This document shows, piece after piece, positions 1 through 11,152 of a stretch of DNA of 64,000 nucleotides. Location: assembly GCA_963680875.1 (NCBI GenBank), contig OY804579.1, forward strand, positions 84,929,095 through 84,993,094, read 5' to 3'. Positions within the stretch are counted from its first letter, which is position 1; every line of letters begins with the position of its first letter. The position numbers and the translations under genes are program-made. The DNA comes from Bathymodiolus brooksi (lineage: Eukaryota; Mollusca; Bivalvia; Mytilida; Modiolidae). Below the pieces are notes generated by a model. It did no database searches. It was given only the letters and a program-made list of their open reading frames with translations, and was not told where the DNA came from.

Positions 1-152
1 GGGCCCACAATAGGGGCAAACAAATTGCATACATTGATTATTGTCATTGGAGGCAATTATACATATATATATAAATACAATGTTTCTTGTCGGGTTCAGA
101 GCCTTAAAAAATAATTAATAATATAAACAGAAAGAGAAAAAATATTTCAGTA

Positions 153-735
153 TCATAAATCCTGTTTCAGTTTTCTTGTCTCAAGGCACTCTATACAGTT
201 TCCAAAAATATTGATTATTGAAAGATCTTCTTTGGTAAATAAATAATAGAATTTTGTTTTATCTGACATATTATTGAAATTAGGACATAATTCTGAAATT
301 TTCTGATAACAAATCTTTCTACTATTATTATATATGTGGCAATCGATTAAAAAATGATATTCATCCTCAATTTTTAGTGTTATGCACAGTTTACATAATC
401 GTTCTACGGTTTCCAAGTTTTTATATCTACCAATTTCAATCATAAGAGGATGTTCACTAATTCTGATTTTACAAATTGCCTGTCTTACTTTGAAATCATT
501 AAGAAATGTATATTTTTCTCAAATAAAATGTTCCTTGAATGTAAAATATGTATGGACTTTTCCCTTTTTGTCTTCATTTATACATTTTTTTAAATTATAC
601 CAATAACTAAGAAAACTATCACATACTTTTTTTTTCCCACATTGTTACATAGAGAGCCTACATAGACATTAACATTTGATATATTCATCTTATTTAATAT
701 TAGTAATATACTAGAATACCATATATTTGTTTGAC
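153..735 (-). pseudogene. LINE reverse transcriptase C-terminal fragment, copy 1
   Basis: The minus strand encodes the tail of a non-LTR retrotransposon polymerase. Residues of the 96-aa open stretch include a C-x2-C ... E-DEYHFL ... C arrangement (LCKLC, then EDEYHFLIDC), the cysteine/histidine motif usual at the C-terminus of CR1/jockey-like LINE proteins. Translation of the sequence just upstream continues the homology in the same frame (VRQAICKIRISEHPL), and farther upstream (600-735) it continues in another frame, so there is at least one frameshift near a poly-A run. No catalytic RT motif is left. Seen directly: the Cys/His motif and frames. Inferred: family level only. Confidence 0.7.
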
Positions 736-965
736 ATGAATTCAATTCCTTATTGTATACATGAGCTTATGTTTTATACTAATGTCTATGCATGCATGTT
801 TTTTTGGGTTTTTTTTTTTGCTTTGTGATGTCATGTAATATGTGCTTGTAAAGTTATTTTATACTTGTATGTGCTTTTTATGTAATAGTCGATTCAAAAG
901 CTCACTAGAGCTTATGTTATGTGCTATAGATATTTCGACTTTAAATAAAACTTATTTGATTTGAT
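736..965 (+). repeat. LINE 3' end with TTTGATA tail
   Basis: Non-coding 3' end of a LINE, plus strand. Its last 60 bases (AAGCTCACTAGAGCTTATGT, then AAATAAAACTTATTTGAT) match the 3' end of the LINE copy that finishes at 7605. The copy ends in a short reiterated TTTGATAT tail at 950-980. No coding sequence belongs to this copy, so it is a 5'-truncated insertion. Confidence 0.6.
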
Positions 966-1315
966 ATTTGATATTTGATTACAAATAAAAGCTAAAGTTC
1001 CATCTCTGAAAGTTAGAAGAATGCGTACCATGGCTATTGAATGTTTTAAGATTTTAAACAAACTTTCACCATCTTGTTTACATGATTTAGTTGTTTTTAA
1101 ATTGTAAATATAATTTTAGATATTCCAATATTGTAGATAAACCTAGGGTGCGAACATCTACCTATGGTAAGAATAGTTTTAAATATGCAGCAGCTGTTTT
1201 ATGGAATGACCTACCTGATGATTTTAGAAAAATTTCCAATTTTAATCAGTTTAAGAATATTTTAAAATCTTGGAATGGAAATGTATGTAAATGTTCAGTT
1301 TGTGCTGACTTTTAA
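966..1315 (+). pseudogene. LINE reverse transcriptase C-terminal fragment, copy 2
   Basis: The plus strand encodes a LINE polymerase tail. The 74-aa open stretch from 1091 ends with a conserved block (YGKNSFKYAAAVLWNDLPDD ... FKNILKSWNG ... CKCSVC) that recurs at the end of many mollusc non-LTR polymerases. Translation of 966-1085 gives the preceding block (VRRMRTMAIECFKILNKL) in a shifted frame, with a stop near 1107. The copy is 5'-truncated and frameshifted. Its 3' UTR starts at 1316, is interrupted at 1360 by the hairpin-ended element A, and resumes at 7285. Confidence 0.75.
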
Positions 1316-1360
1316 ATTTGTTAAAATTTCTACCATCTAGGTCATATCCAGTTTTTATTA

Positions 1361-1389
1361 GTTCACCTGGACCAAAGGTCCAGGTGAAC
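1361..1389. other. Perfect 5' terminal hairpin of element A
   Basis: Thirteen-base arms (GTTCACCTGGACC and its reverse complement) around an AAA loop, with no mismatch. The following bases (CTATTGCCATCACTTGGCGT) are shared with the start of the other hairpin-ended elements in this window. Confidence 0.9.
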
Positions 1390-1639
1390 TATTGCCATCA
1401 CTTGGCGTCCGTCGTCTGTAAACTTTTCACATTTCAAGCTTCTTCTCCGAAATCACTGGGCCGATTGGAACCAAACTTAGCAGGAATTTTCCTTGGATGG
1501 TCCTCTACAAAGTTACTGTTTTTCGTTCCAGTCGGATATTCAATATGGCTGCCAAGGCCAATAATATGCTCTGATTGGCCGAAATTTCAAAGATCTTCTT
1601 CTCTAAAACTAATGAACTGACTGAACCCAAACTGTACAG

Positions 1640-4600
1640 GAATGATCATTGGAATGTCCTTTACCAAGTTACTGTTTTTTATGCCGATCGGAAATCCAAG
1701 ATGGCCGCCATCGCAGGACATAGATTAACATTGGACCCTATGGGAAAATGTTCAAATGCCTTCTTCTCAGAAACTACAAATATGATTAAAGCCAAACTGT
1801 ACATGAATGTTCATTGGATGGTCCTCTACAATCTTAAGGTTTTTTGTTCCGATATGAAATTCAAAATGGCGGCTATGGCAGGACTTAGTTTAACATTGGA
1901 CCCTATGGGGAAAATGTTTCAAAATGCTTCTTCTCTGAAACCACTTGGACAGTTGGAACCAAACTGCCCAGGAATGATCATTGGAAGGTCCTCTACAAAT
2001 TTTATGTTTTTTATGCCGATCGGAAATCCAAGATGGCCACCAACGCAGGACATAGATTTACATTGGACCCTATGGGAAAATATTCAAATGCCTTCTTCTC
2101 AGAAACTACAAATATGATTAAAGCCAAACTGTACATGAATGTTCATTAGATGGTCCTCTACAATCTTTAGGTTTTTTTTTCCGATATGAAATTCAAAATG
2201 GCAGCTACGGCAGGACTTAGTTTAACATTGGACCCTATTGGAAAAATGTTTCAAAATGCTTCTTCTCTGAAACCACTTGGACAGTTGAAACCAAACTGCC
2301 CAGGAATGATCATTGGAAGGTCCTCTACACGGTGTGTGTTTTTTATGCCGATCGGAAATCCAAGATGGCCGCCACCGCAATACATAGATTAACATTGGAC
2401 CCTATGGGAAAATGTCCAAATGCCTTCTACTCAGAAACTACAAATATGATTAAAGCCAAACTGTACATGAATGTTCATTGGATGGTCCTCTACAAACTTT
2501 ACGTTTTTTATTCCGATATGAAATTCAAAATGGCGGCTACGGCAGGACTTAGTTTAACATTGGACCCTATGGGGAAAATGTTTCAAAATGCTTCTTCTCT
2601 GAAACCACTTGGATAATTGAAACCAAACTGCCCAGGAATGATCATTGGAAGGTCCTCTACACGGTGTGTGTTTTTTATGCCGATCGGAAATCCAAGATGG
2701 CCACCACCGCAGGACATAGATTAACATTGGACCCTATGGGAAAATATTCAAATGCCTTCTACTCAGAAACTACAAATATGATTAAAGCCAAACTGTACAT
2801 GAATGTTCATTGGATGGTCCTCTACAAACTTTACGTTTTTTATTCCGATATGAAATTCAAAATGGCGGCTACGGCAGGACTTAGTTTAACATTGGACCCT
2901 ATGGGAAACATGTTTCAAAACGCTTCTTCTCTGAAACCACTTGGATAATTGAAACCAATCTGCCCAGGAATGATCATTGGAAGGTCCTCTACACGGTGTG
3001 TGTTTTTTATGCCGATCGGAAATCCAAGATGGCCACCACCGCAGGACATAGATTAACATTGGACCCTATGGGAAAATGTTCAAATGCCTTCTACTCAGAA
3101 ACTACAAATATGATTAAAGCCAAACTGTACATGAATGTTCATTGGATGGTCCTCTACAAACTTTACATTTTTTGTTCTGATATGAAATTCAAAATGGCAG
3201 CTACGGCAGGACTTAGTTTAACATTGGACCCTATGGGGAAAATGTTTCAAAATGCTTCTTCTCTGAAACCACTTGGACAGTTGAAACCAAACTGCCCATG
3301 AATGATCATTGGAAGGTCCTCTACAAATTTTCTGTTTTTTATGCCGATCGGAAATCCAAGATGGCCGCCACCGCAGGACATAGATTAACATTGGACCCTA
3401 TGGGAAAATATTGAAATGCCTTCTTCTCAGAAACTACAAATATGATTAAAGCCAAACTGTACATGAATATTCATTGGATGGTCCTCTACAATCTTAAGGT
3501 TTTTTGTTCCGATATGAAATTCAAAATGGCGGCTACGGCAGGACTTAGTTTAACATTGGACCCTATGGGAAAAATGTTTCAAAATGCTTCTTCTCTGAAA
3601 CCACTTGGACAGTTGAAACCAAACTGCCCAGGATTGATCATTGGAAGGTCCTCTACAAAGTTTCTGTTTTTTATGCCGATCAGAAATCCAAGATGGCCGC
3701 CACCGCAGGACATAGATTAACATTGCACCCTAAGGGAAAATATTCAAATGCCTTCTTCTCAGAAACTACAAATATGATTAAAGCCAAACTGTACATGAAT
3801 GTTCATTAGATGGTCCTCTACAAACTTTACGTTTTTTGTTCCAGTATGAAATTCAAAATGGCGGCTACGGCAGGACTTAGTTTAACATTGGACCCTATTG
3901 GAAAAATGTTTCAAAATGCTTCTTCTCTGAAACCACTTGGATAATTGAAACCAAACTGCCCAGGAATGATCATTGGAAGGTCCTCTACAAATTTTATGTT
4001 TTTTATGCCGATCGGAAATCCAAGATGGCCACCACCGCAGGACATAGATTAACATTGGACCCTATGGGAAAATATTCAAATGCCTTCTACTCAGAAACTA
4101 CAAATATGATTAAAGCCAAACTGTACATGAATGTTCATTGGATGGTCCTCTACAAACTTTACGTTTTTTATTCCGATATGAAATTCAAAATGGCGGCTAC
4201 GGCAGGACTTAGTTTAACATTGGACCCTATGGGAAACATGTTTCAAAACGCTTCTTCTCTGAAACCACTTGGATAATTGAAACCAATCTGCCCAGGAATG
4301 ATCATTGGAAGGTCCTCTACACGGTGTGTGTTTTTTATGCCGATCGGAAATCCAAGATGGCCACCACCGCAGGACATAGATTAACATTGGACCCTATGGG
4401 AAAATGTTCAAATGCCTTCTACTCAGAAACTACAAATATGATTAAAGCCAAACTGTACATGAATGTTCATTAGATGGTCCTCTACAAACTTTACGTTTTT
4501 TGTTCCAGTATGAAATTCAAAATGGCGGCTACGGCAGGACTTAGTTTAACATTGGACCCTATTGGAAAAATGTTTCAAAATGCTTCTTCTCTGAAACCAC

Positions 4601-7100
4601 TTGGATAATTGAAACCAAACTGCCCAGGAATGATCATTGGAAGGTCCTCTACACGGTGTGTGTTTTTTATGCCGATCGGAAATCCAAGATGGCCACCACC
4701 GCAGGACATAGATTAACATTGGACCCTATGGGAAAATGTTCAAATGCCTTCTACTCAGAAACTACAAATATGATTAAAGCCAAACTGTACATGAATGTTC
4801 ATTGGATGGTCCTCTACAAACTTTACGTTTTTTATTCCGATATGAAATTCAAAATGGCAGCTACGGCAGGACTTAGTTTAACATTGGACCCTATGGGAAA
4901 CATGTTTCAAAACGCTTCTTCTCTGAAACCACTTGGATAATTGAAACCAAACTGCCCAGGAATGATCATTGGAAGGTCCTCTACACGGTGTGTGTTTTTT
5001 ATGCCGATCGGAAATCCAAGATGGCCACCACCGCAGGACATAGATTAACATTGGATCCTATGGGAAAATGTCCAAATGCCTTCTACTCAGAAACTACAAA
5101 TATGATTAAAGCCAAACTGTACATGAATGTTCATTGGATGGTCCTCTACAAACTTTACATTTTTTATTCCGATATGAAATTCAAAATGGCGGCTACGGCA
5201 GGACTTAGTTTAACATTGGACCCTATGGGAAAAATGTTTCAAAATGCTTCTTCTCTGAAACCACTTGGACAGTTGAAACCAAACTGCCCAGGATTGATCA
5301 TTGGAAGGTCCTCTACAAATTTTTTGTTTTTTATGCCGATCGGAAATCCAAGATGGCCGCCACCGCAGGACATAGATTAACATTGGACCCTATGGGAAAA
5401 TATTCAAATGCCTTCTTCTCAGAAACTACAAATATTATTAAAGCCAAACTGTACATGAATGTTCATTAGATGGTCCTCTACAAACTTTACGTTTTTTGTT
5501 CCGGTATGAAATTCAAAATGGCGGCTACGGCAGGACTTAGTTTAACATTGGACCCTATGGGAAAAATGTTTCAAAATGCTTCTTCTCTGAAACCACTTGG
5601 ACAGTTGAAACCAAACTGCCCAGGAATGATCATTGGAAGGTCCTCTACAAGGTGTGTGTTTTTTATGCCGATCGGAAATCCAAGATGGCCGCCACCGCAG
5701 GACATAGATTAACATTGGACCCTATGGGAAAATGTTCAAATGCCTTCTTCTCAGAAACTACAAATATGATTAAAGCCAAACTGTACATGAATGTTCATTG
5801 GATGGTCCTCTACAAACTTTAGGTTTTTTGTTCCGATATGAAATTCAAAATGGCGGCTACGGCAGGACCTAGTTTAACATTGGACCCTATTGGGAAAATG
5901 TTTCAAAACGCTTCCTCTCTGAAACCACTAGGACAGTTGAAACCAAACTGCCCAGGAATGATCATTGGAAGGTCCTCTACACATTTTATGTTTTTTATGC
6001 CGATTGCAAATCCAAGATGGCTGCCACCGCAATACATTGATTAACATTGGACCCTAAGGGAAAATGTTCAAATGCCTTCTTCTCAGAAACTACAAATATG
6101 ATTAAAGCAAAACTGTACATGATTGTTCATTGAATGAATGTTCATTGAATGGTCCTCTACAAACTTTAGGTTTTTTATTCCGATATGAAATTCAAAATGG
6201 CGGCTACGGCAGGACTTAGTTTAACATTGGACCCTATTGGAAAAATGTTTCAAAACGCTTCTTCTCTGAAACCACTTGGATAATTGAAACCAAACTGCCC
6301 AGGAATGATCATTGGAAGGTCCTCTACACGGTGTGTGTTTTTTATGCCGATCGGAAATCCAAGATGGCCACCACCGCAGGACATAGATTAACATTGGACC
6401 CTATGGGAAAATGTTCAAATGCCTTCTACTCAGAAACTACAAATATGATTAAAGCCAAACTGTACATGAATGTTCATTGGATGGTCCTCTACAAACTTTA
6501 CGTTTTTTATTTCGATATGAAATTCAAAATGGCGGCTACGGCAGGACTTAGTTTAACATTGGACCCTATGGGGAAAATGTTTCAAAACGCTTCTTCTCTG
6601 AAACCACTTGGATAATTGAAACCAAACTGCCCAGGAATGATCATTGGAAGGTCCTCTACACGGTGTGTGTTTTTTATGCCGATCGGAAATCCAAGATGGC
6701 CACCACCGCAGGACATAGATTAACATTGGACCCTATGGGAAAATGTTCAAATGCCTTCTACTCAGAAACTACAAATATGATTAAAGCCAAACTGTACATG
6801 AATGTTCATTGGATGGTCCTCTACAAACTTTACGTTTTTTGTTCTGATATGAAATTCAAAATGGCAGCTACGGCAGGACTTAGTTTAACATTGGACCCTA
6901 TGGGAAAAATGTTTCAAAACGCTTCTTCTCTGAAACCACTTGGACAGTTGAAACCAAACTGCCCAGGAATGATCATTGGAAGGTCTTCTACAAAGTTTCT
7001 GTTTGTTATGCCGATCGGAAATCCAAGATGGCTGCCACCACAGGTCATAGTATTAACACAGGACCATATGGGGAAAATACAGAAATATATTCTTCTCTGA
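1640..7100 (+). repeat. 332-bp dimeric tandem repeat, about 16 units
   Basis: The landmark ATGCCGAT(C)G occurs 17 times from 1681 to 7008 with spacings of 331-333 bases (one 349). Each 332-bp unit is itself two diverged ~166-bp halves: both carry CAAGATGGC or CAAAATGGC, then GGAC, ACATTGGACCCTATGGG, a 'CTTCTTCTC(A/T)GAAAC' block and a 'GGTCCTCTACA' block. The array is therefore a higher-order dimer of a ~166-bp monomer. Units are very similar, with scattered substitutions, and adjacent units share private variants (for example CACGGTGTGTG), as expected for unequal exchange. Open reading frames through it are a by-product: the unit is not a multiple of three. Confidence 0.9.
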
Positions 7101-7246
7101 AGCTATTGCAATGATTGAACCTAAACTGTGCATCAATCATTGGAAGGTCCTTTACAAACTTTGTGTTTTTTATGTTGATCGTAATTTCAAGATGACTACC
7201 ACTGCAGGACATAGTTTTTACATAGGACCAATTGGTTTTTTTATAA

Positions 7247-7281
7247 CCAGGTGAACGATACAGGCTCAAGAGAGCCTCTGG
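7247..7281. other. 3' terminal inverted repeat and stem-loop of element A
   Basis: CCAGGTGAAC (7247-7256), reverse complement of the first bases of the element, then GATACA and the stem-loop GGCTC-AAGA-GAGCC (7263-7276), ending CTCTGG. The same order (inverted terminus, short spacer, GGCTC stem-loop, CTCTAG) closes the other elements at 15468, 18941 and 19228. Confidence 0.85.
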
Positions 7282-7284
7282 TTT

Positions 7285-7605
7285 ATGGTGCTTATAAAAT
7301 TTTTATGCTTTGCTCATAATATCAGCTTTTAGTTGTTCATAGTTTGCTACATTAGCTCTTGGTATGCTTAGCTTATAACATCAGCTTTTAATCTGCTTTT
7401 TTGCTTATCTTGTAACTGTTAGTATTTTACATGTAGTGCTTACTTAGTCTTGTATTTTAGCTGTATGTTGCATGCTTGTTATTTGTTATTTATTCTGTGT
7501 CTGTGTATGTCGGTTAAAAGCTCAACAGAGCTTATGTTGTATGTTGTTTTAACCATTCCGACTCTAAATAAAGCTTATTTATTATTATTTATTTATTTAT
7601 TTATC
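7285..7605 (+). repeat. Second half of interrupted LINE 3' UTR with TTAT tail
   Basis: Continues the 3' UTR of the LINE whose coding end is at 1315. It ends with AAGCTCAACAGAGCTTATGT and CTCTAAATAAAGCTTATT, matching the LINE 3' end at 900-960, and then a (TTAT)n tail at about 7572-7602. This tail marks the true 3' terminus of the LINE. Confidence 0.7.
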
Positions 7606-7765
7606 ATAAAGTATATATGAGTTATTTCACCATTGCAAGTTCATTTATATTTATTAAATTCCAATAAGGTATACAAAAATATGCAGTAATAGAAATTATT
7701 ATGATTTATACGTTTTAAGTGTAAAAATACACGGTTTTCCAATAAAAATCTCGTAATAAAAGAAA

Positions 7766-8205
7766 AGATTTCCGGTTCGGGAAGAACAGAGTTATCTACC
7801 TTTGTGGTTCGGGTTACACATTTTACCGACCTTGAAATCAGAAAACTGCATTTTTCAACATTTTGAATATATTTCGACATCTTATTATAATCTATGTGTT
7901 TCAAGGATATAAAAATACACAATAAATGAAAAATTTTTGCAAAACATCGTAAAATTAAAGAAGATATCAACAATAAAAGATTTCCGGTTCGGGTTACACA
8001 TTTTACCGACCTTGAAATCAGAAAACTGCACCTTTCAACTTTTTGAATATATTTCGACATCTTATGTGTTTCAAGTATGTAAAAATACACAATAAATGAA
8101 AAAGTTTTTGCAAAACATCGTAAAATTAAAGAAGATATCAACAATAAAAGATTTCCGTCAATTTCCGGTTCAGGTTCGGGTTCGGGTTACACTTTTTACC
8201 GACCA
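7766..8205. repeat. Tandem duplication, ~175-180 bp, two copies plus a partial third
   Basis: The block from GGTTCGGGTTACAC (7807) to AATAAAAGATTTCCG (about 7986) is repeated at 7987-8166, and its first part again at about 8173-8203. Copies differ by small indels. The minus-strand 167-aa open frame across it has internal repetition only because of the duplication; I see no domain and do not call it a gene. Confidence 0.8.
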
Positions 8206-8446
8206 CCATAATTACTGACGGTACGGATATGGAAGTGATATTTAGTACGATATTAAAAGGGTTTTAAAGTTCATTTGAGAGCAGTCTTTTGAGTATAAAC
8301 TTAATATCTGATATTTCACTTGAAGTAAATGTTTTTTACACCAACATTAGCAATTTTTCAGCTGTGTCGTGGCGTGAACAACTTTAATATTAACTTAAAC
8401 ACATGCAAGACCCTTAGAAATAAAACATAAAACATACAGTTGGTCT

Positions 8447-8726
8447 CACAGGTGCCCGTAGACAGGACCCCCATATGGTACCCCATGTCGTGGTACCGCC
8501 CACCAATTTATTTTCGTTTACTTTCTTATTTCTGATATATTTCGCTTGGAAAATATATGGGAATACTGACAAACAGTTACATCAGTCGACCCGGACGTGT
8601 CAGAAAACCTGTTTGTCAGTATTCCCATATATTTTCCAAGGGAAATATATCAGAAATAAGAAAATAAACGAAAATAAATTGGTGGGCGGTACCACGACAT
8701 GGGGGTCCTGTCTACGGGCGCCTGTG
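8447..8726. mobile_element. Fold-back MITE with 8-bp target duplication (hAT-like)
   Basis: Two long arms, 8447-8576 and 8609-8726, are reverse complements except for a ~9-base insertion in the left arm (ATATGGTAC) and a few substitutions. The ends read CACAGGTGCCCG and CGGGCGCCTGTG. The element is flanked by a perfect direct repeat GTTGGTCT at 8439-8446 and 8727-8734. An 8-bp duplication and CA-G-rich ends fit a non-autonomous hAT element; that assignment is inferred. The loop is 32 bases. Confidence 0.8.
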
Positions 8727-9016
8727 GTTGGTCTATTAAACAATCAGATTATATATACAAATAAAAGAAACATTAAAAAGATAAAACCATATATTGAGAA
8801 CGTATGATATCAAACTATATTTTTGTATGCAAATCCATCTCCTTTAAAAATTTAAAAATTGTGTCGCCCGCCACATAAATGTTTGTGAATGTCAGCTAGA
8901 GTTGACCTACTAATCTACTATAATATCAAACTTACTATGAAAATGAAACAATTTACTAAAATATTTTCTAAGGCTTACTAAATTTAGATGTCTACTAAGA
9001 GGAATTATGTTTCTAA

Positions 9017-9175
9017 TTATCCAGGGGTGAAATGAAAACAAACAAATAGGTATAACTTGTATTGCCAGAAATAATAAATTCCATAAAAACATATACATAT
9101 ATAAAGCAATATCAATATTTTCACAAATCTTATAAATAATATAAAAATAACCATTTTTTCGGCAACAAAGTCCGC
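9017..9175. repeat. Dispersed direct repeat, copy 1 (partner 9489-9643)
   Basis: A block starting AATTATCCAGGGGTGAAATG and ending GGCAACAAAGTCCGCC is repeated about 470 bases downstream at 9489-9643 with roughly 93-95% identity by eye. The 310 bases between (9176-9488) are AT-rich and I see nothing in them. Whether this is a local duplication or two copies of a small repeat cannot be told here. Confidence 0.75.
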
Positions 9176-9488
9176 CTATTGTTTAATCATTTAAACATAT
9201 ATATAAACATAAATTAAGGGGTGGGAAAGGAGGGTTTTTTAAACAAGTCCCAACAAAACTTTCAATATACATGTAATGCTAACAGCCAAATATTTACATG
9301 TAATATAACAAACTTTAACAAAGAAATTTACATATATCCAATGAAAAGGAAACATACTAATTAGTGAGCAGATTTCTGAAGTAGGACCACCCTAAGCAAA
9401 ACCGGATCAAACTTGTGTGCCAAATCAAGTGGAAAATAGAAATTTCACTGTCTTGCTAATTAAATAATTTAAAAAATTATATTAACCC

Positions 9489-9643
9489 AATTATCCAGGG
9501 GTGAAATGAAAGCAAATAAATAGGTAATTACCAGAAATAATAAATTCCATAAAAACATATACATCTATAAAGCAATATCAATATTTTCACACAAATCTTA
9601 TAAATAATATGAAAATAACCATTTTTTTGGCAACAAAGTCCGC
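9489..9643. repeat. Dispersed direct repeat, copy 2
   Basis: Second copy of the 9017-9175 block, with a small internal deletion (TATAACTTGTATTG shortened). It is followed at 9650-9900 by unrelated sequence. Confidence 0.75.
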
Positions 9644-9840
9644 CACGCCTACAGGCCGCCAAAAAATATGAAACAAGAAGAGCTTCCTGCCATCTATCTT
9701 TCTTTCTCTTTTCACGGACAACATTTCTTCCAAAATACTTGCGGATCATGGAAGGAAAGGACAATCCACTGAGAATGTGTATAGAAACTGAGCAGACTGG
9801 AAAACAACATCGTGTTCTGGATGTTATTCCCTGAAAAAAG
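9640..9840 (-). other. Unassigned open stretch behind a possible splice acceptor
   Basis: On the minus strand a polypyrimidine tract ending TTTTTTCAG (about 9830-9845) precedes an open frame of about 65 residues containing SRTRCCFPVCSVSIHILSG and RNVVREKRKKDRWQEALLVS. I do not recognise it. It lies next to the end of the DIRS-like element and could belong to it, to a host exon, or be chance. Confidence 0.2.
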
Positions 9841-9904
9841 AAAAAAAGATTGATGCAGTAGAATTTAACATAGCTCAAAAAACAACAATCTAATATCTAC
9901 TTAA

Positions 9905-10082
9905 ATGCCTAATAAGGTTAATAACTTTCTTTCTCAACAAATCTGTTCCTGCAAAGTTTAAATGAAGACCATCACTAGGAGTATATAAACTCGGATCTGG
10001 TGAATTATTATACAGAAAACTTCGATATAAATTACAATATAATAAATGTTTTCTCTTGCAAATTTTTTTTTAGCTCCGCATT
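9905..10082 (-). pseudogene. SGNH hydrolase domain, C-terminal part beyond the SINE
   Basis: On the other side of the SINE the minus strand continues the hydrolase with YTPSDGLHLNFAGTDLL, the D-x-x-H catalytic block that closes SGNH domains. A frameshift lies between this block and the sequence adjoining the SINE. Its presence shows that the SINE landed inside the hydrolase. Confidence 0.65.
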
Positions 10083-10093
10083 TACTTTACAAA

Positions 10094-10363
10094 AGGCCCG
10101 GGTGCATGAGCTAGGTAGTTGGATTACCTAACAACTCATACAAGCCTATCACCAATACGGCGTAAGTTCGCGCCCTGCTTTGTAAATTACAAAAAGGGTG
10201 CACTCGACTTGCAGCCGCAAATGATAAAGTTTACCATTTGCTTGCCCATGGTCGGTGGTTCTCTCCGGGTACTCCGGTTTCTTCCACCACTAAAACTGGT
10301 CGCCATGATATAGCTGAAATATTGCTGAAAGTGGCGTTAAAACACCAAAAATCAAAAAGCAAA
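10094..10363 (+). mobile_element. tRNA-derived SINE (family 1), plus strand
   Basis: Flanked by a perfect 11-bp target duplication TACTTTACAAA (10083-10093 and 10364-10374). The head (GGCCCGGGTGCATGAGCTAG ... AAGTTCGCGCCCTG) is a decayed tRNA-like region with A-box and B-box positions; the 3' part carries the block TACTCCGGTTTCTTCCACCA ... GCCATGATATAGCTGAAATA that is shared by all family 1/2 SINEs here. A second family-1 copy is at 31129-31389. Confidence 0.85.
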
Positions 10364-10374
10364 TACTTTACAAA

Positions 10375-10670
10375 CTTTAGATTCAGAATCTCTATGATCT
10401 ACAAGTCTGGGTAAAATCGATGTAAAAATCAATTTAGCTCTAATTATTCTTTTCAATTCATAAATTAAATCTCCATAATAAGATAAAATAGTATTTACTG
10501 ACTGAGAAGAAGACACGTTGTTAGTACCGACATTAATTATAATAAAATCTGCCTGAAGAAACGAGCTCAGCTTGAGCATGCCTATAGTGGCACCTGGAAA
10601 TGCCTGAATCGTACAACCCTGTATCCCACTGACATATTTAGGAATCTGACGAGAACGGAAACCTCCTCAT
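10375..10670 (-). pseudogene. SGNH hydrolase domain, first part (DIRS/Ngaro-like)
   Basis: Minus-strand frame with the blocks IQGCTIQAFPGAT, DFIIINVGTNN and FTSILPR, which are the internal conserved blocks of SGNH/GDSL-type hydrolase domains found in retroelements (the GTNN block carries the oxyanion Asn). The N-terminal GDS block is not clear: upstream sequence holds stops. The frame runs up to the SINE target site at 10364-10374. The domain acts, in elements that carry it, as an accessory esterase-like protein; its function is not established. Confidence 0.65.
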
Positions 10671-10688
10671 ATGTCTTTATATCAACTA

Positions 10689-11081
10689 TTAAAGACAAGA
10701 AGGTATCTCTAAATCTGCTATTATATGCCACCTAGATAAATAATCTGCTAAACGGTTCTCTTCTCCCGCGATATGTTTAGCTCTAACTTCAAATTCATGT
10801 GTAGCTTCCACAAAACAAAGTTCTCTTAAGCAATTCTGCATAAAACTATCCTTGGTAGAACCCGAATTTATAACTGTCACCGAGGCTTCATTATCACAGA
10901 AAATCAAAAGTGTTTTCCCTTTTAATTTCTTTCCCCAAATTTGTACAGCAACAATTACAACTAACATTTCCAAACAATTTATATGTAAATGATCATCTGT
11001 GATAAATGAAGGAAAATTCGAATGAAAAAACTGTTTACCAAAAAGTGCACCGAAGCCATCCAAACATGCGTCGCATGACAA
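10689..11081 (-). pseudogene. RNase H domain of the DIRS/Ngaro-like element
   Basis: A 130-aa frame with DACLDGFGALFG (first acidic residue), NCLEMLVVIVAV (Glu), FCDNEASVTVINSG (Asp) and HIAGEENRLADYLSR (closing Asp): the four conserved acidic positions of retroelement RNase H, in the DIRS-type arrangement. It lies directly after the RT half at 11153-11776; a frameshift near 11085 separates the two frames. Confidence 0.8.
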
Positions 11082-11152
11082 ATGTCATCAGGAGCAGACC
11101 AGTCTTCAAGAGACATGATAGAAATACCGTTATAACATGGAAGAAATTTATA

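Larger units (their letters stand above)
1361..7282 (+). mobile_element. Hairpin-ended tandem-repeat element A (Helentron/pearl-like, non-autonomous)
   Basis: A 5.9-kb non-coding element. It opens with a perfect 13-bp-arm hairpin at 1361-1389 and closes with CCAGGTGAAC (7247-7256), the inverse of its first ten bases, followed by a GGCTC-AAGA-GAGCC hairpin at 7263-7276. Between lies a ~330-bp tandem array. The flanks are two halves of one LINE 3' UTR, so the insertion is clean and shows no obvious target duplication. Known: Helentron-derived non-autonomous elements, including oyster 'pearl' elements, have short inverted termini, a 3' stem-loop, T-rich insertion sites and central tandem repeats of about 160 bp. 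Inferred: this element belongs there. No Rep/helicase is present in it. Confidence 0.55.

Noticed and set aside
1575..7100. Series of 68-180-aa open frames repeating 'KMAATAGLSLTLDPMGK'
   Set aside because: They are frames of a 332-bp tandem array; the unit is not a multiple of three, so frames break every unit. No coding signature.
1640..7100. CRISPR-like array or bacterial repeat
   Set aside because: Units are contiguous 332-bp dimers without spacers; setting is a eukaryotic transposon.
8475..8807. 110-aa plus-strand frame
   Set aside because: It runs through a fold-back MITE; the two halves are reverse complements.
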